From Luteimonas sp. YGD11-2 (GTDB lineage: Bacteria; Pseudomonadota; Gammaproteobacteria; Xanthomonadales; Xanthomonadaceae): 64,000 nt of DNA. The notes below the pieces were generated by a model. It was not told the origin of the DNA. It saw nothing but the letters and a program-made list of their open reading frames with translations, and did not search any database. The stretch spans positions 1,860,001-1,924,000 of the forward strand of contig NZ_CP035376.1 of the NCBI RefSeq assembly GCF_004118975.1, given 5' to 3'. Below, one piece after another: positions 18,039 through 27,544 of the stretch; the first letter of the stretch is position 1; each line of letters begins with the position of its first letter. Both the position numbers and the translations under genes were made by a program.

Positions 18039-19373
18039 TCAGCGCCCGAGGGCGGCGATGCGGGTGCGCCACTGGCGCGCGTTGGCGACCAGCGCCGCGG
18101 CGTCGATATCCACCAGTTCGCGGGAGCGCAGGCGCGCGCGGCCGCCGATCCACACATCGCTGACCTGGTGGCGGCCGGTAGCGTAGACCAGCTGCGAGTG
18201 CACGTGATGCAACGGTTGCGTCTCCAGCGCCGAGAGGTCCACGCAGACCAGGTCGGCCTGCTTGCCGGCCTCGATCGACCCGACCAGGTGGTCAAGCCCG
18301 ATCGCCCGCGCGCCGCCCAGCGTGGCCGCGCGCAGCGCGGTGGCGGCATCGAGCGCGGAGGCGTCCTGCGCGACAGCCTTGGCGAGGATCGCCGCAGTGC
18401 GCGTTTCCCCGAACATGTCGAGGTCGTTGTTGCTGGCGCAGCCGTCGGTGCCGATGGCGAGGTTCACCCCGGCGCGCTCGAGCGCGCAGGCCGGGCAGAA
18501 ACCCGATGCCAGCTTGAGGTTGGATTCCGGGCAATGCACCACGCTGACGCCGCGCTCGCGGCAGAGGTGGATCTCCGCGTCGGTCAGCTGGGTCATGTGC
18601 ACGGCGATCAGCCGGTCGTTGAACAGGCCCAGGCGATCCAGGCGCGCAATCGGGCGTTGGCCGTGCTCGGCCAGCGACTGTTCCACTTCCTGCGCGGTCT
18701 CGTGCAGGTGCAGGTGCACCGGCACGTCGAGCTGGTCGGACAGCATCCGCACGCGTTCGAAGTTGGCGTCGCTCACCGTGTACGGCGCATGCGGCGCGAA
18801 CGCGGTGCTGATCAGCGGATCATCGCGCCACTGGTCGTGCACCTCGCCGGCACGGGCGAAGTACTCGTCGTCGCTCTTCGCCCAGGCGGTCGGGAAGTCG
18901 ATCACCGGCAGGCCGACGCGGGCGCGGAAGCCATGGCGCTTGTAGACCGCCGCCTGCACGTCCGGGAAGAAGTAGTTCTCGTTGACGCAGGTGGTGCCAC
19001 CGCGAAGCATCTCCGCGATCGCCAGGGTCACCCCGTCGGCGACGAACTCCGGGCCGATCACCGCGGCCTCGATCGGCCAGATGTGGTCCTGCAGCCAGGT
19101 CTTGAGCGGCAGGTCGTCGGCCACGCCGCGCAGCAGCGTCATCGGGTTGTGGGTATGGGCGTTGACGAAGCCGGGCATCAGCGCCGCGTCGGGGCGCGAG
19201 ACCGTCTCCGCCGCCTCGAAGCGGGCACGCGCTTCGTCACGTGGCAGCAGCGCCACGATCGCGCCGTCGCGGACGGCGACCGCGTGGTCCTCGAGCACCA
19301 CGCCATGCGGTTCCACCGGCACCACCCAGCCGGCTTCGATCAGGAGGTCGACGCGTTCCGGGGGCTGGCTCAT
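18039..19373 (-). CDS. mtaD: S-adenosylhomocysteine / methylthioadenosine deaminase family amidohydrolase
   Basis: 444-residue metal-dependent amidohydrolase (TRZ/ATZ family). Metal ligands: [13 protein letters not shown] (about 67-79), HLHLHET mid-protein, and the late [16 protein letters not shown]. Deaminates S-adenosylhomocysteine and 5'-methylthioadenosine; paralogues act on guanine or chlorinated triazines, so exact substrate is not fixed. Position beside the SAM-dependent ubiG supports SAH. The chosen ATG at 19373 (MSQPPERVD) is the first that fits family length; the frame is open 33 codons further. Confidence 0.87.
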   Translation of the reverse strand: MSQPPERVDLLIEAGWVVPVEPHGVVLEDHAVAVRDGAIVALLPRDEARARFEAAETVSRPDAALMPGFVNAHTHNPMTLLRGVADDLPLKTWLQDHIWPIEAAVIGPEFVADGVTLAIAEMLRGGTTCVNENYFFPDVQAAVYKRHGFRARVGLPVIDFPTAWAKSDDEYFARAGEVHDQWRDDPLISTAFAPHAPYTVSDANFERVRMLSDQLDVPVHLHLHETAQEVEQSLAEHGQRPIARLDRLGLFNDRLIAVHMTQLTDAEIHLCRERGVSVVHCPESNLKLASGFCPACALERAGVNLAIGTDGCASNNDLDMFGETRTAAILAKAVAQDASALDAATALRAATLGGARAIGLDHLVGSIEAGKQADLVCVDLSALETQPLHHVHSQLVYATGRHQVSDVWIGGRARLRSRELVDIDAAALVANARQWRTRIAALGR

Positions 19374-19491
19374 TGCGTTCACCGCTTGCGGTCCGGCGGT
19401 GTCGCGACGGCGGCACCGATGGACGTGGACGTCGTCAGGCGGGAATCCGGGACCGGGGTCCGTGGATGACACGCCGTACGGCTGTTAGGAA

Positions 19492-19551
19492 CCCCGCCTC
19501 CGCGGGGATGGCTGATCCGCGACGCACCGCAGCGCGGGCGCTGCGGATCAG
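19492..19551 (-). terminator. Tandem hairpins directly after efp
   Basis: Just past the efp stop the minus strand can fold CGCAGCGC/GCGCTGCG (19528-19545) inside CTGATCCGC/GCGGATCAG (19512-19520 with 19543-19551, alternative pairing). CCCCGC/GCGGGG (19492-19507) follows, with TTCCT after it. U-tracts are weak, so termination is probable but not certain. It separates efp from mtaD. Confidence 0.5.
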
Positions 19552-20118
19552 TCACTTCACCCGGCTGACGTATTCGCCGGAGCGGGTGTCGACCTTGATC
19601 ACCTCGTCCTGGCCGACGAACAGCGGCACGCGCACCACCGCGCCCGTCTCCAGGGTGGCCGGCTTGCCGCCGCCACCGGAGGTGTCGCCGCGCACGCCGG
19701 GGTCGGTCTCGGTGATCTTCAGCTCGACGAAGTTCGGCGGCTGCACCGCGATCGGGGTGCCGTTCCACAGGGTGACCACGCAGTCCTCCTCGCCCTTGAG
19801 CCACTTCTCGGCGCCGCCCATGCCGGCCTTGTCGGCCTGCACCTGCTCGAAGTTGTCCGGGTCCATGAAGTGCCAGTACTCGCCGTCGGCGTAGAGATAG
19901 CGCATGTCGGTGTCGACCACGTCGGCGGCATCGACCGAGTCGGTGGCCTTCATGGTGACTTCCTGCACGCGGCCGGATTTGATCATCCGGTACTTCACGC
20001 GCGTAAAGGCCTGGCCCTTGCCCGGCTTCACGTACTCGGTGTCGGTGATGATCGCGGGCTCATTGTTGACCAGGATCTTCATCCCGTTCTTGACGTCGTT
20101 CATGCCGTAGCTGGCCAT
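19552..20118 (-). CDS. efp: Translation elongation factor P
   Basis: 188 residues. Enters the ribosomal E-site and relieves stalling at polyproline. The modified lysine is Lys34 in VKPGKGQAF, the residue to which EpmA attaches beta-lysine in the E. coli-type system. KOW-like N-domain and two OB domains are the right length ([10 protein letters not shown] end). A good Shine-Dalgarno (CAGGAG) precedes ATG 20118. epmB, which supplies beta-lysine, is divergent 81 bases away; epmA is not in the window. Confidence 0.97.
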   Translation of the reverse strand: MASYGMNDVKNGMKILVNNEPAIITDTEYVKPGKGQAFTRVKYRMIKSGRVQEVTMKATDSVDAADVVDTDMRYLYADGEYWHFMDPDNFEQVQADKAGMGGAEKWLKGEEDCVVTLWNGTPIAVQPPNFVELKITETDPGVRGDTSGGGGKPATLETGAVVRVPLFVGQDEVIKVDTRSGEYVSRVK

Positions 20119-20132
20119 CTCTGCTCCTGCGG

Positions 20133-20148
20133 TCCCGCTTGCGCGGGA
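20133..20148. repeat. Small inverted repeat between efp and epmB
   Basis: TCCCGC (20133-20138) and GCGGGA (20143-20148) around TTGC, in the divergent efp/epmB promoter region. Its arms match those of the palindrome at 3222-3235. Adjacent to TAGAAT (20151-20156), a probable epmB -10, so it could be a regulatory site or a dispersed repeat. Confidence 0.4.
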
Positions 20149-20198
20149 GATAGAATGTCGGTTTGCGCCCGGTGCCGTTGCGCCGCGCTGAGCCCGAC

Positions 20199-21203
20199 AT
20201 GATACCTGCAGCCTCCCTTTCCATGCAGCCGCGCCGCTGGCAGCTGGCCTGGCGCGATGCGGTCCGCGATCCGCGCGAACTGCTCGGCCTGCTGGGCCTG
20301 GACGCGCTGGCCGCGCGCGTGCCGGAGGCCGCCTGCGCGCAGTTCCCGCTGCGCGTGCCGCGCAGCTTCGTCGCGCGCATGCGCCATGGCGATCCCGCCG
20401 ACCCGCTGCTGCGCCAGGTGTTGCCGCTCGACGACGAGCTGCGCCCGGTGCCGGGATTCGACCTGGATGCCGTCGGTGACTCGGCCGCTCGCGCCGGCCG
20501 TGGCCTGATCCGCAAGTACCGCGGACGGGCGCTGCTTGTGGCGACCGGCAGCTGCGCCGTGCACTGCCGCTACTGCTTCCGCCGCCACTTCCCCTATGCC
20601 GAGGAGACCGCGGCTGCCGGCGGCTGGCACGACGCCGTCACGGCGATCGCGGCCGACCCCGCAATCGACGAGGTGATCCTGTCCGGTGGCGACCCGCTGT
20701 CGCTGGCGACGCCCAAGCTCGGCGAACTCACCCGCGCGCTGGCGCCGCTGGCGCACGTGAAGCGCCTGCGCGTCCACACCCGGCTGCCGATCGTGCTGCC
20801 CGAGCGCGTCGACGAGGAACTGGTCGGCTGGATCGCCACCCTGCCCTGGCCGGTGACGGTCGTGGTGCATGCCAACCACGGCAACGAATTCGATGCCGAC
20901 GTCGATGCCGCGATGGCACGGCTGCGTGCGACGGGCGCGACGCTCCTCAACCAGGCGGTGCTGTTGCGCGGGGTCAACGACTCGCTCGACGCCCTGGCCG
21001 CGCTGAGCGAACGCGGCTTCGAGGCCGGCGTGCTTCCGTATTACCTGCACCAGCTCGACCGCGTGGCCGGTGCGGCCCATTTCGAGGTCGACGACGCGCG
21101 CGCGCTGGCCCTGCATGCCGCGCTGCGCGACCACCTGCCGGGCTACCTCGTGCCGCGGCTGGTGCGCGAAGTGGCGGGCGACGGCTCGAAACGGCCGCTC
21201 TGA
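20199..21203 (+). CDS. epmB: EF-P lysine 2,3-aminomutase
   Basis: Radical-SAM, PLP-dependent enzyme making (R)-beta-lysine for EF-P. 334 residues. The cluster motif [11 protein letters not shown] lies near residue 120, and [10 protein letters not shown] follows. The KamA-like barrel ends in [17 protein letters not shown], where the PLP/substrate segment sits. ATG 20199 ([10 protein letters not shown]) is chosen. A TTG at 20163 in frame lies exactly 7 bases after a TAGAAT box, so it would fall at the predicted transcript 5' end. Divergent from efp, its target. Confidence 0.94.
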   Translation: MIPAASLSMQPRRWQLAWRDAVRDPRELLGLLGLDALAARVPEAACAQFPLRVPRSFVARMRHGDPADPLLRQVLPLDDELRPVPGFDLDAVGDSAARAGRGLIRKYRGRALLVATGSCAVHCRYCFRRHFPYAEETAAAGGWHDAVTAIAADPAIDEVILSGGDPLSLATPKLGELTRALAPLAHVKRLRVHTRLPIVLPERVDEELVGWIATLPWPVTVVVHANHGNEFDADVDAAMARLRATGATLLNQAVLLRGVNDSLDALAALSERGFEAGVLPYYLHQLDRVAGAAHFEVDDARALALHAALRDHLPGYLVPRLVREVAGDGSKRPL

Positions 21204-21269
21204 CCGTCATGTCGATGGACGCCGCAGGCCGGCGCATGGCATAAACCCCGGGCTTCCGGGGAGGGACGC

Positions 21270-23345
21270 ATGGCAAGACAGGACAACGCGCTGCGCCTGG
21301 TGATCGTCGACGACAGCGTCGAGGACGCCGAGGCGATCGTCAGCGGTCTGCGCAACGCGGGCATCGCGGTCCGGCCCCTGCGGCCGGCGACCCTCGAGGA
21401 ACTCGACGCCGCCCTCGGCGGCCAGCCGATCGACCTGGTGCTCGCCGCGCAGCGGCCGGGTGCGCTGCCGCTGGCCGAGGTGGCCCAGCGGGTGCTGGCC
21501 AGCGGCAAGGACATCCCGCTGATGGCGGTGGTCGAGAGCATCGACGAGGCCGGTTTCCTGGCCGCCCTGGCCCTTGGCGCGCGCCGGATCGTGCCACGCC
21601 ACAAGCCGGCGGTGCTGCTGTCGCTGGTGAAGAGCGAATGGGCCGACCTCGAGGCCCGCCGCTCGCTGCGCCGGCTGGAGGCACGCGTGCGGGAGACCGA
21701 GCGACGCTGCGATGCGCTGATCGACTCCTCGCGCGAACCGATCGCCTACATCCACGAAGGCATGCATATCCGCGCAAACGCGGCGTACCTGGAGATGTTC
21801 GGGTACGAGGAATTCGAGGACGTCGAGGGCATGTCGCTGCTCGACATGGTCGGCCCGCAGCACGTCGACGACTTCAAGCAACTGCTCAAGAACCTGTCCA
21901 AGGGCGAGCCGCCGCCGCCGCACTACGAGCTGCAGGCGCGCGACATCGAGGGCAACGCCTTTCCCGCCACGATGGAGTTCACCCCGGCCCAGTACGAGGG
22001 CGAACCCTGCCTGCAGGTGATCTTCCGGCGTGCCGAGGTCGATCCGGAACTCGCGCGCCAGGTCGAGGAGCTGCGCAAGCGTGATCAGGTCACCGGCCTG
22101 CTCAACCGCCCGACCTTCCTGCGGCTGCTCGAGGATGCGGTATCGGCATCGGCGGCCGACAACCACCAGCACGGCCTGCTGCTGATCGAACCCGACCATT
22201 ACCAGCGGCTGCTGCAGGAGATCGGCCTCGACTCCGCCGACGACATGCTGGCCGCGCTGGCCGAACGCGTGCGGGCGGTGATCGGCGACCAGGCGGTGGC
22301 AGCACGCTACGCCGAGCACCGGCTGGCGGTGCTGCTGCGCGATGCCGATCACGCCCGCACGGTGGCGCTTGCGGAGAACATCCTCGCCGCGTTCACCGCC
22401 GACATGTTCCAGATCGGCAGCCATTCCAGCGTGGTCACCGCCAGTATCGGCGGCGTGCAGATCGGCGAGAAGATCGCCAGCATCAGCCAGGTGCTGGCCA
22501 AAGCCGACGCCGGCGTGGCCTCGTCGCTGGCGGTGGGCGGCAACCGCTACGAGATCTTCGACCCGGCGGCCGCCGACCGCGCGGAAGAGGAACATATGCA
22601 GGCGTGGGTCGAGCGCCTGCGCGACGCCCTGGACCGCGACAGCTTCGTGCTGCACTACCAGCCGGTGATCAACCTGCAGGGCGAGACCGGGGCCGTCTAC
22701 GAGACGCTGCTGCGGCTGGACGCCGGCGACGGCGAGCTGGTGAAGCCGCTGACCTTCCTGCACATCGCCGAGGAACACGGGCTGCTGTGGGAGATCGACC
22801 ACCACGTGGTCGGCCAGGCGATCGCGCGGATCGGCGAGCGCATGCGCGCCGGCAGGCCGACCACGCTGCTGGTGAAGATCAGCCAGGCCTCGCTGCACGA
22901 CGACAGCCTGGTGCGCTATATCGGCGAACAGCTCGCCAAGCACGAGGTGCCCGGCGAGTACCTGGTGCTGGAGCTGCCGGAAGCCAAGGTGTTCACCCAC
23001 CTCAAGGCGACGCGCGACTTCGCCACGGCGATCGGCCGCTACGACTGCCGCCTGGCCCTGGAGCATTTCGGCGTGGGCCTGGATTCCTTCCAGCTGCTCG
23101 CCCACCTGCAGCCGCACCTGCTCAAGCTCGACCGCAGCTTCACCGAAGAACTCCCGCAGAATGCCGACAACCAGCGGCGCGTCGGCGAGATCGCCGAGAA
23201 GGCGCGCGAGCTGGGCATCCGCACGATTGCCGAATCGGTGCAGGACGCCTCGAGCATGTCGATCCTGTTCTCGGCCGGCATCGACTACGTGCAGGGCATG
23301 TTCCTGGCCGAGCCGGGGCCGCACATGAACTACGACTTCGAGTAG
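21270..23345 (+). CDS. fimX: FimX-like REC-PAS-degenerate GGDEF-degenerate EAL protein
   Basis: 691 residues: receiver-like domain (about 8-120), PAS (about 140-255), GGDEF (about 275-420), EAL (about 435-690). The receiver lacks its phosphate-accepting Asp (LVLAAQRP). The GGDEF signature is degraded to AEHRL and the EAL motif reads ETLLRL, so neither cyclase nor phosphodiesterase activity is expected. This matches FimX, which binds c-di-GMP through its EAL domain and with PilZ and PilB controls type IV pilus assembly and twitching. GGGAGGGACGC before ATG 21270 is a good ribosome site. Followed by a strong terminator. Pilus genes are not nearby. Confidence 0.85.
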   Translation: MARQDNALRLVIVDDSVEDAEAIVSGLRNAGIAVRPLRPATLEELDAALGGQPIDLVLAAQRPGALPLAEVAQRVLASGKDIPLMAVVESIDEAGFLAALALGARRIVPRHKPAVLLSLVKSEWADLEARRSLRRLEARVRETERRCDALIDSSREPIAYIHEGMHIRANAAYLEMFGYEEFEDVEGMSLLDMVGPQHVDDFKQLLKNLSKGEPPPPHYELQARDIEGNAFPATMEFTPAQYEGEPCLQVIFRRAEVDPELARQVEELRKRDQVTGLLNRPTFLRLLEDAVSASAADNHQHGLLLIEPDHYQRLLQEIGLDSADDMLAALAERVRAVIGDQAVAARYAEHRLAVLLRDADHARTVALAENILAAFTADMFQIGSHSSVVTASIGGVQIGEKIASISQVLAKADAGVASSLAVGGNRYEIFDPAAADRAEEEHMQAWVERLRDALDRDSFVLHYQPVINLQGETGAVYETLLRLDAGDGELVKPLTFLHIAEEHGLLWEIDHHVVGQAIARIGERMRAGRPTTLLVKISQASLHDDSLVRYIGEQLAKHEVPGEYLVLELPEAKVFTHLKATRDFATAIGRYDCRLALEHFGVGLDSFQLLAHLQPHLLKLDRSFTEELPQNADNQRRVGEIAEKARELGIRTIAESVQDASSMSILFSAGIDYVQGMFLAEPGPHMNYDFE

Positions 23346-23361
23346 CCGCCTCCGCGCAACG

Positions 23362-23390
23362 AAAAAGCCCGCCATCCGGCGGGCTTTTTT
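23362..23390. terminator. Bidirectional intrinsic terminator
   Basis: GCCCGCC (23367-23373) and GGCGGGC (23378-23384), loop ATCC, flanked by AAAAA before and TTTTTT after. Serves fimX on the plus strand and htpX on the minus strand, both ending within 25 bases. Confidence 0.9.
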
Positions 23391-23406
23391 GGTTGTCGGT
23401 GACGGA

Positions 23407-24312
23407 TCAGAACGCGCGCTGGCGGGCCCCGTCGCTTTCGCCGAGATCGGCGTTGCGCAGGCTCTGGATACGCTCCTCCAGCGGCGGGTGGCTCATCAGC
23501 AGGCGCTTCAGGCCATGGCCCAGCCCGCCGCTGATGCCGAATGCGGCGATCTGCTTGGGCAGCGTGTTGTGGCCATAGGTCTGCCCCAGCCGTTCCAGCG
23601 CGGCAAGCATCTTCTGCCGGCCGGCCAGCTGGGCCCCACCGACGTCGGCGCGGAATTCGCGGCGACGCGAGAACCACATCGCGATCATGCTGGCGAACAG
23701 GCCGAAGATCATGTCCAGCACGAATACGATGGCGAAGTAGGCAAGCCCGCCACCGCCGTTGTCGCGGCCGCCATTGAGGTAGCCGTCGACGGCGCGTCCG
23801 ACCACGCGCGCCAGGAAGATCACGAAGGTATTGAGCACGCCCTGCAGCAGGGCCATCGTGACCATGTCGCCGTTGGCCACATGCGCCACCTCATGGCCGA
23901 GCACCGCCTCGGCCTCGTCGCGGGTCATCGAGCGCAGCAGCCCGGTGGACACCGCCACCAGTGCGTTGTTGCGGGTGGCGCCGGTGGCGAAGGCGTTGAT
24001 TTCAGGCGCGTCGTAGATCGCCACCTCGGGCATGCCGATGCCGGCCTGCTGGGCCTGGCGGCGCACCGTCTCGACGAGCCAGCGCTCGCTCTCGTTGGCC
24101 GGCTGGGTGATCACGTGCGCGCCGGTGCTGCGCTTGGCGGTCCACTTCGACAGCGCCAGCGACACGAAGGCGCCACCGAAGCCGAACACGGCCGCGAACA
24201 TCAGCAGCCCCGCGTTGGTGGCGGGATCGATGCCGAAGATGGCCATGACGATGCTGACGAGCGCCAGCACGGCAATGTTGGTGGCGAGGAAAAGGGCGAT
24301 ACGGCTGAACAT
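23407..24312 (-). CDS. htpX: HtpX membrane zinc metalloprotease
   Basis: M48B protease degrading damaged inner-membrane proteins. 301 residues. Two N-terminal membrane segments (about 4-24 and 36-56), then [13 protein letters not shown] with the HExxH zinc motif (about residue 143), two further hydrophobic hairpins, and the glutamate ligand in [12 protein letters not shown]. The C-terminal [13 protein letters not shown] is typical. The start at 24312 (MFSRIALFL) is standard. Divergent from gluQ. Commonly heat-shock or Cpx regulated; no such site was identified. Confidence 0.95.
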   Translation of the reverse strand: MFSRIALFLATNIAVLALVSIVMAIFGIDPATNAGLLMFAAVFGFGGAFVSLALSKWTAKRSTGAHVITQPANESERWLVETVRRQAQQAGIGMPEVAIYDAPEINAFATGATRNNALVAVSTGLLRSMTRDEAEAVLGHEVAHVANGDMVTMALLQGVLNTFVIFLARVVGRAVDGYLNGGRDNGGGGLAYFAIVFVLDMIFGLFASMIAMWFSRRREFRADVGGAQLAGRQKMLAALERLGQTYGHNTLPKQIAAFGISGGLGHGLKRLLMSHPPLEERIQSLRNADLGESDGARQRAF

Positions 24313-24423
24313 CGGATTCGTTCCAGATAGGGGTTCGCGGACCATCGGCCGCGTTGCTGCCGACATAATGCCAGCCTGCCGGAATTCAAGTGCTCCGGTC
24401 AGCCCCGGTTGCCCGCACAGCCC

Positions 24424-25326
24424 ATGCCCCCCACTCCGACACCACCACGCGGACGCTTCGCGCCCTCGCCCACCGGCGCTCTGCACGCCGGTTCGCTGCT
24501 GGCCGCGCTGGGCAGCTGGCTGTTCGCCCGCCACGTGGGAGGCGAGTGGCATGTGCGTATCGAGGACATCGACCCGCCGCGGGAAGTGGCCGGCGCCGCG
24601 GATGCGCAGTTGCGTGCACTCGCCCGCCTCGGCCTGCAGCCGGACGGTGCGGTCGTGCGGCAGAGCACGCGCGGTGCGCTCTATGCACAGGCGCTCGAGC
24701 GCCTGCTCGACCAGGGCGACGCCTTCGTCTGCCACTGCAGCCGCAGTGCGCTGGCCGCGCATGCCGGCGTCCATCGCCGTTGTGTGGGCGGCGCGCCCAG
24801 GCGTGATCCCTCGATCCGGCTGCGTGTTCCCGAAGGCACCCGTGTCGCCTTCGACGATGCCATCCAGGGCCACGTCGCCGAGGACGTGCATGCGCTCACC
24901 GGCGACTTCGTGCTGCGACGCGCCGACGGCTACTGGGCCTACCAGCTGGCCGTGGTCGTCGACGATGCCGCGCAGGGCATGACCGGGATCGTGCGCGGCG
25001 CCGACCTGCTGGGATCGACCGCGCGCCAGATGGTCCTGCAGCAGCGCCTGGGCCTGCCGGTACCGCGGTACGCGCACCTGCCGCTGCTGCTGGATGCGCG
25101 TGGCCACAAGCTCTCCAAGTCGCTGGATGCCCTGCCCTTCGATGGGACCGATCCCGTAGCCGCGCTTGCCGGTGCATGGCTGCTGCTGGGGCAGCAACCA
25201 CTGGCTGCCACCACCACCGATCCTCGCGACTGGCTGGTGCTGGCCAGCGCCGCGTTCGAGCCCGGACGGATCCCGCGTGGACCGCTCGCCGCATCGCACA
25301 ACACCGGTGACCGGGACCCACCCTAG
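24424..25326 (+). CDS. gluQ: Glutamyl-queuosine tRNA(Asp) synthetase
   Basis: Truncated glutamyl-tRNA synthetase paralogue that attaches glutamate to queuosine in tRNA-Asp. 300 residues, no anticodon-binding domain. The class I motif [16 protein letters not shown] is at the N-terminus, the zinc site uses FVCHCSR and HRRC, and the KMSKS-like loop is HKLSKS. ATG 24424 is chosen; a TTG at 24409 in frame is possible. In many gammaproteobacteria it lies next to dksA; here dksA is 12 kb away. Confidence 0.92.
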   Translation: MPPTPTPPRGRFAPSPTGALHAGSLLAALGSWLFARHVGGEWHVRIEDIDPPREVAGAADAQLRALARLGLQPDGAVVRQSTRGALYAQALERLLDQGDAFVCHCSRSALAAHAGVHRRCVGGAPRRDPSIRLRVPEGTRVAFDDAIQGHVAEDVHALTGDFVLRRADGYWAYQLAVVVDDAAQGMTGIVRGADLLGSTARQMVLQQRLGLPVPRYAHLPLLLDARGHKLSKSLDALPFDGTDPVAALAGAWLLLGQQPLAATTTDPRDWLVLASAAFEPGRIPRGPLAASHNTGDRDPP

Positions 25327-25366
25327 AATCGGCGGCGCACCCACGCCCCGTGGCAAGGAGAAGGAA

Positions 25367-26107
25367 ATGACGGCAAGAGTCGCCCTGGTGACCGGGGGAA
25401 CCGGTGGTATCGGCACTGCCATCTGCAGGCGCCTGCACACCGCGGGATATCGCGTGGCCACCAACTACCGCGACGAGGGCCGCGCGCGCGAATGGCAGGA
25501 ACGCATGCGCGCCGATGGCTGCGAGGTGGTGCTCGCGCAGGGCGATGTCGCATCGGCGGAGCAGTCGGAGGCGATGGTGCGCCAGGTCGAGCGTGACCTC
25601 GGTGCGGTCGACATCCTGATCAACAACGCCGGCATCACCCGCGACACCACCTTCCACCGGATGCGCGCCGACCAGTGGCGCGAGGTCATCGACACCAACC
25701 TCAATTCGGTCTTCAACGTCACACGCCCGGTGATCGAGGGCATGCGCGAGCGGCAGTGGGGGCGCATCGTGCAGATCAGTTCGATCAACGGCCAGAAGGG
25801 GCAGTACGGGCAGGCCAACTACGCCGCTGCCAAGGCCGGCATGCATGGCTTCACCATTTCGCTTGCGCAGGAGAACGCGCGCTTCGGCATCACCGTCAAC
25901 ACGGTCTCGCCGGGTTACATCGGCACCGACATGGTGATGGCCGTGCCCGAAGCGGTACGCGAGAAGATCGTCGCGCAGATCCCCACCGGCCGGCTCGGCA
26001 CGCCGGACGAGATCGCCTACGCGGTGGCGTTCTTCCTGCCCGAAGAAGCCGCATGGATCACCGGCGCCAACCTCTCGGCCAATGGCGGCCAGTACATGGG
26101 CTGGTGA
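25367..26107 (+). CDS. phaB: Acetoacetyl-CoA reductase (first copy)
   Basis: Short-chain dehydrogenase reducing acetoacetyl-CoA to (R)-3-hydroxybutyryl-CoA with NADPH for polyhydroxyalkanoate. 246 residues. Cofactor motif [11 protein letters not shown] (about 9-19), NNAGITRD, and catalytic Ser...Tyr-Lys in [19 protein letters not shown]. The PhaB hallmark [13 protein letters not shown] is present. A strong AAGGAG lies before ATG 25367 and a TAGAAT -10 box at 25324-25329. It is the first gene of the phaB-phaR-phaB module. Confidence 0.92.
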   Translation: MTARVALVTGGTGGIGTAICRRLHTAGYRVATNYRDEGRAREWQERMRADGCEVVLAQGDVASAEQSEAMVRQVERDLGAVDILINNAGITRDTTFHRMRADQWREVIDTNLNSVFNVTRPVIEGMRERQWGRIVQISSINGQKGQYGQANYAAAKAGMHGFTISLAQENARFGITVNTVSPGYIGTDMVMAVPEAVREKIVAQIPTGRLGTPDEIAYAVAFFLPEEAAWITGANLSANGGQYMGW

Positions 26108-26211
26108 TCGCGGCGCGCGCGCAACCGCCATCGCGCAGGCGCGCGGCGCGGTTGCGCGGGCCCACGCGCTGGGCCATGCTGCGTGGCAACACGGCCAGGC
26201 CACAGGGTCCC

Positions 26212-26703
26212 ATGAGCGACCTCCGCATCATCAAGAAGTATCCGAACCGCCGGCTCTACGACACCGAGATTTCCAGCTACATCACGATCGAGGATGTCCG
26301 CCAGCTGATCATCGATGGCGAGAACTTCGAGGTCCGCGATGCCAAGAGCGGCCAGGACCTGACCCGGCAGGTGTTGCTGCAGATCATCTCCGAGCACGAA
26401 CAGGAAGGTCAGCCGATCCTCTCCACCCAGCTGCTCAGCCAGATCATCCGCTTCTACGGTGATCCGCTGCAGGGTTTCATGGCGACCTACCTGGAACGCT
26501 CGATGCAGGTGTTCCTCGACCAGCAGACCCAGTTCCGCCAGCAGGTCAGCGGGCTTCTGGGGCAGACGCCCTGGACGATGATGAACAAGCTCACCGAGCG
26601 CAATCTGGAAATGTGGCAGGACTTCCAGAAGAACCTCGTCGGCAGCGTCGGCCGCGCGCCCGGTACGGGCCCCGACAAGCCCGACGACAAGCGCGGCCGC
26701 TGA
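26212..26703 (+). CDS. phaR: Polyhydroxyalkanoate synthesis repressor
   Basis: 163 residues. The N-terminal domain IIKKYPNRRLYDTEISSYIT (about 5-24) is the PHB_acc_N signature. PHB_acc segments (QLLSQIIRFYGDPLQGFM and a second QFRQQVSGLLGQTPW) follow. PhaR binds DNA and nascent polymer and releases phasin and related promoters when granules form. ATG 26212 is chosen; a further in-frame ATG at 26176 exists. Lies between the two phaB copies; the 104-base gap before it could hold its own operator but none is recognised. Confidence 0.93.
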   Translation: MSDLRIIKKYPNRRLYDTEISSYITIEDVRQLIIDGENFEVRDAKSGQDLTRQVLLQIISEHEQEGQPILSTQLLSQIIRFYGDPLQGFMATYLERSMQVFLDQQTQFRQQVSGLLGQTPWTMMNKLTERNLEMWQDFQKNLVGSVGRAPGTGPDKPDDKRGR

Positions 26704-26764
26704 GCCGCGAACGATCCGACTCGGCGGCGCATTGCCGCCGTGTCGCCCATGACGAGTTGATTGC

Positions 26765-27508
26765 ATGAGTCCACAACGCGTGGCCGTCGTGACCGGCGGC
26801 CTTGGCGGCATCGGCACCGCGATCTGCAGGCACCTCGCCCGCGCCGGTTGCCGGGTCATCGCCGCCGACCTCGATGGTCCGCCGGAGCGCCGCACCGCAT
26901 TCGAGCAGTCCATGCAGGGGCTCGACGCGGAGCACGCGGTGCTCGACGTGTCCGATTTCGATGCCTGCGCGCGGTTCGTCGCCGGGGTGGAAGATCGCCA
27001 TGGCGCGCTCGACATCGTCGTCAACAATGCGGGCATCACCCGCGACGCCACCCTGCGCAGGATGGATCGGGTGCAGTGGGAGGCGGTGATCGACGTCAAT
27101 CTTGGCAGCGTGTTCAACCTGTGCCGGCATGCGGTCGACGGCATGGTCACGCGCGGCTTCGGGCGCATCGTCAACCTCGCCTCGGTCAACGGGCAGACCG
27201 GCCAGTTCGGCCAGACCAACTACTCGGCGGCCAAGGCCGGCATGCATGGCTTCACCATGGCCCTGGCCCGCGAGGTCGCACGCAAGGGCGTGACCGTCAA
27301 TACGGTGTCGCCGGGTTACTGCGCCACCGCCCTGGTCGCCGCGATGCCGGACGCGATCCGCGAGGACATCGTCGACAGGGTGCCCGTGGGCCGGCTCGGC
27401 CAGCCCGACGAGATCGCACGCGCGGTGGCGTTCCTTGCCGCGGAGGAGTCCGGCTTCATCACCGGTGCGAACCTTCCGGTCAACGGCGGGCTGTTCATGA
27501 GCTTCTGA
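26765..27508 (+). CDS. phaB: Acetoacetyl-CoA reductase (second copy)
   Basis: 247-residue short-chain dehydrogenase with the same order of motifs as the first copy: [53 protein letters not shown]. By eye the two copies are clearly homologous but far from identical, so this is an old duplication or separate acquisition. No clear ribosome site precedes ATG 26765. It may differ in chain-length or cofactor preference. Convergent with the M48 protease. Confidence 0.88.
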   Translation: MSPQRVAVVTGGLGGIGTAICRHLARAGCRVIAADLDGPPERRTAFEQSMQGLDAEHAVLDVSDFDACARFVAGVEDRHGALDIVVNNAGITRDATLRRMDRVQWEAVIDVNLGSVFNLCRHAVDGMVTRGFGRIVNLASVNGQTGQFGQTNYSAAKAGMHGFTMALAREVARKGVTVNTVSPGYCATALVAAMPDAIREDIVDRVPVGRLGQPDEIARAVAFLAAEESGFITGANLPVNGGLFMSF

Positions 27509-27512
27509 GCGG

Positions 27513-27537
27513 GCGCGCGAGCCCACGGCCCGCGCGC
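27513..27537. terminator. Hairpin between convergent phaB and M48 protease
   Basis: GCGCGCG (27513-27519) and CGCGCGC (27531-27537) with an inner GCC/GGC stem around CAC. Very stable but without a T-run on either side. Placement in a 36-base convergent gap supports a shared terminator. Confidence 0.5.
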
Positions 27538-27544
27538 ATCGCTG

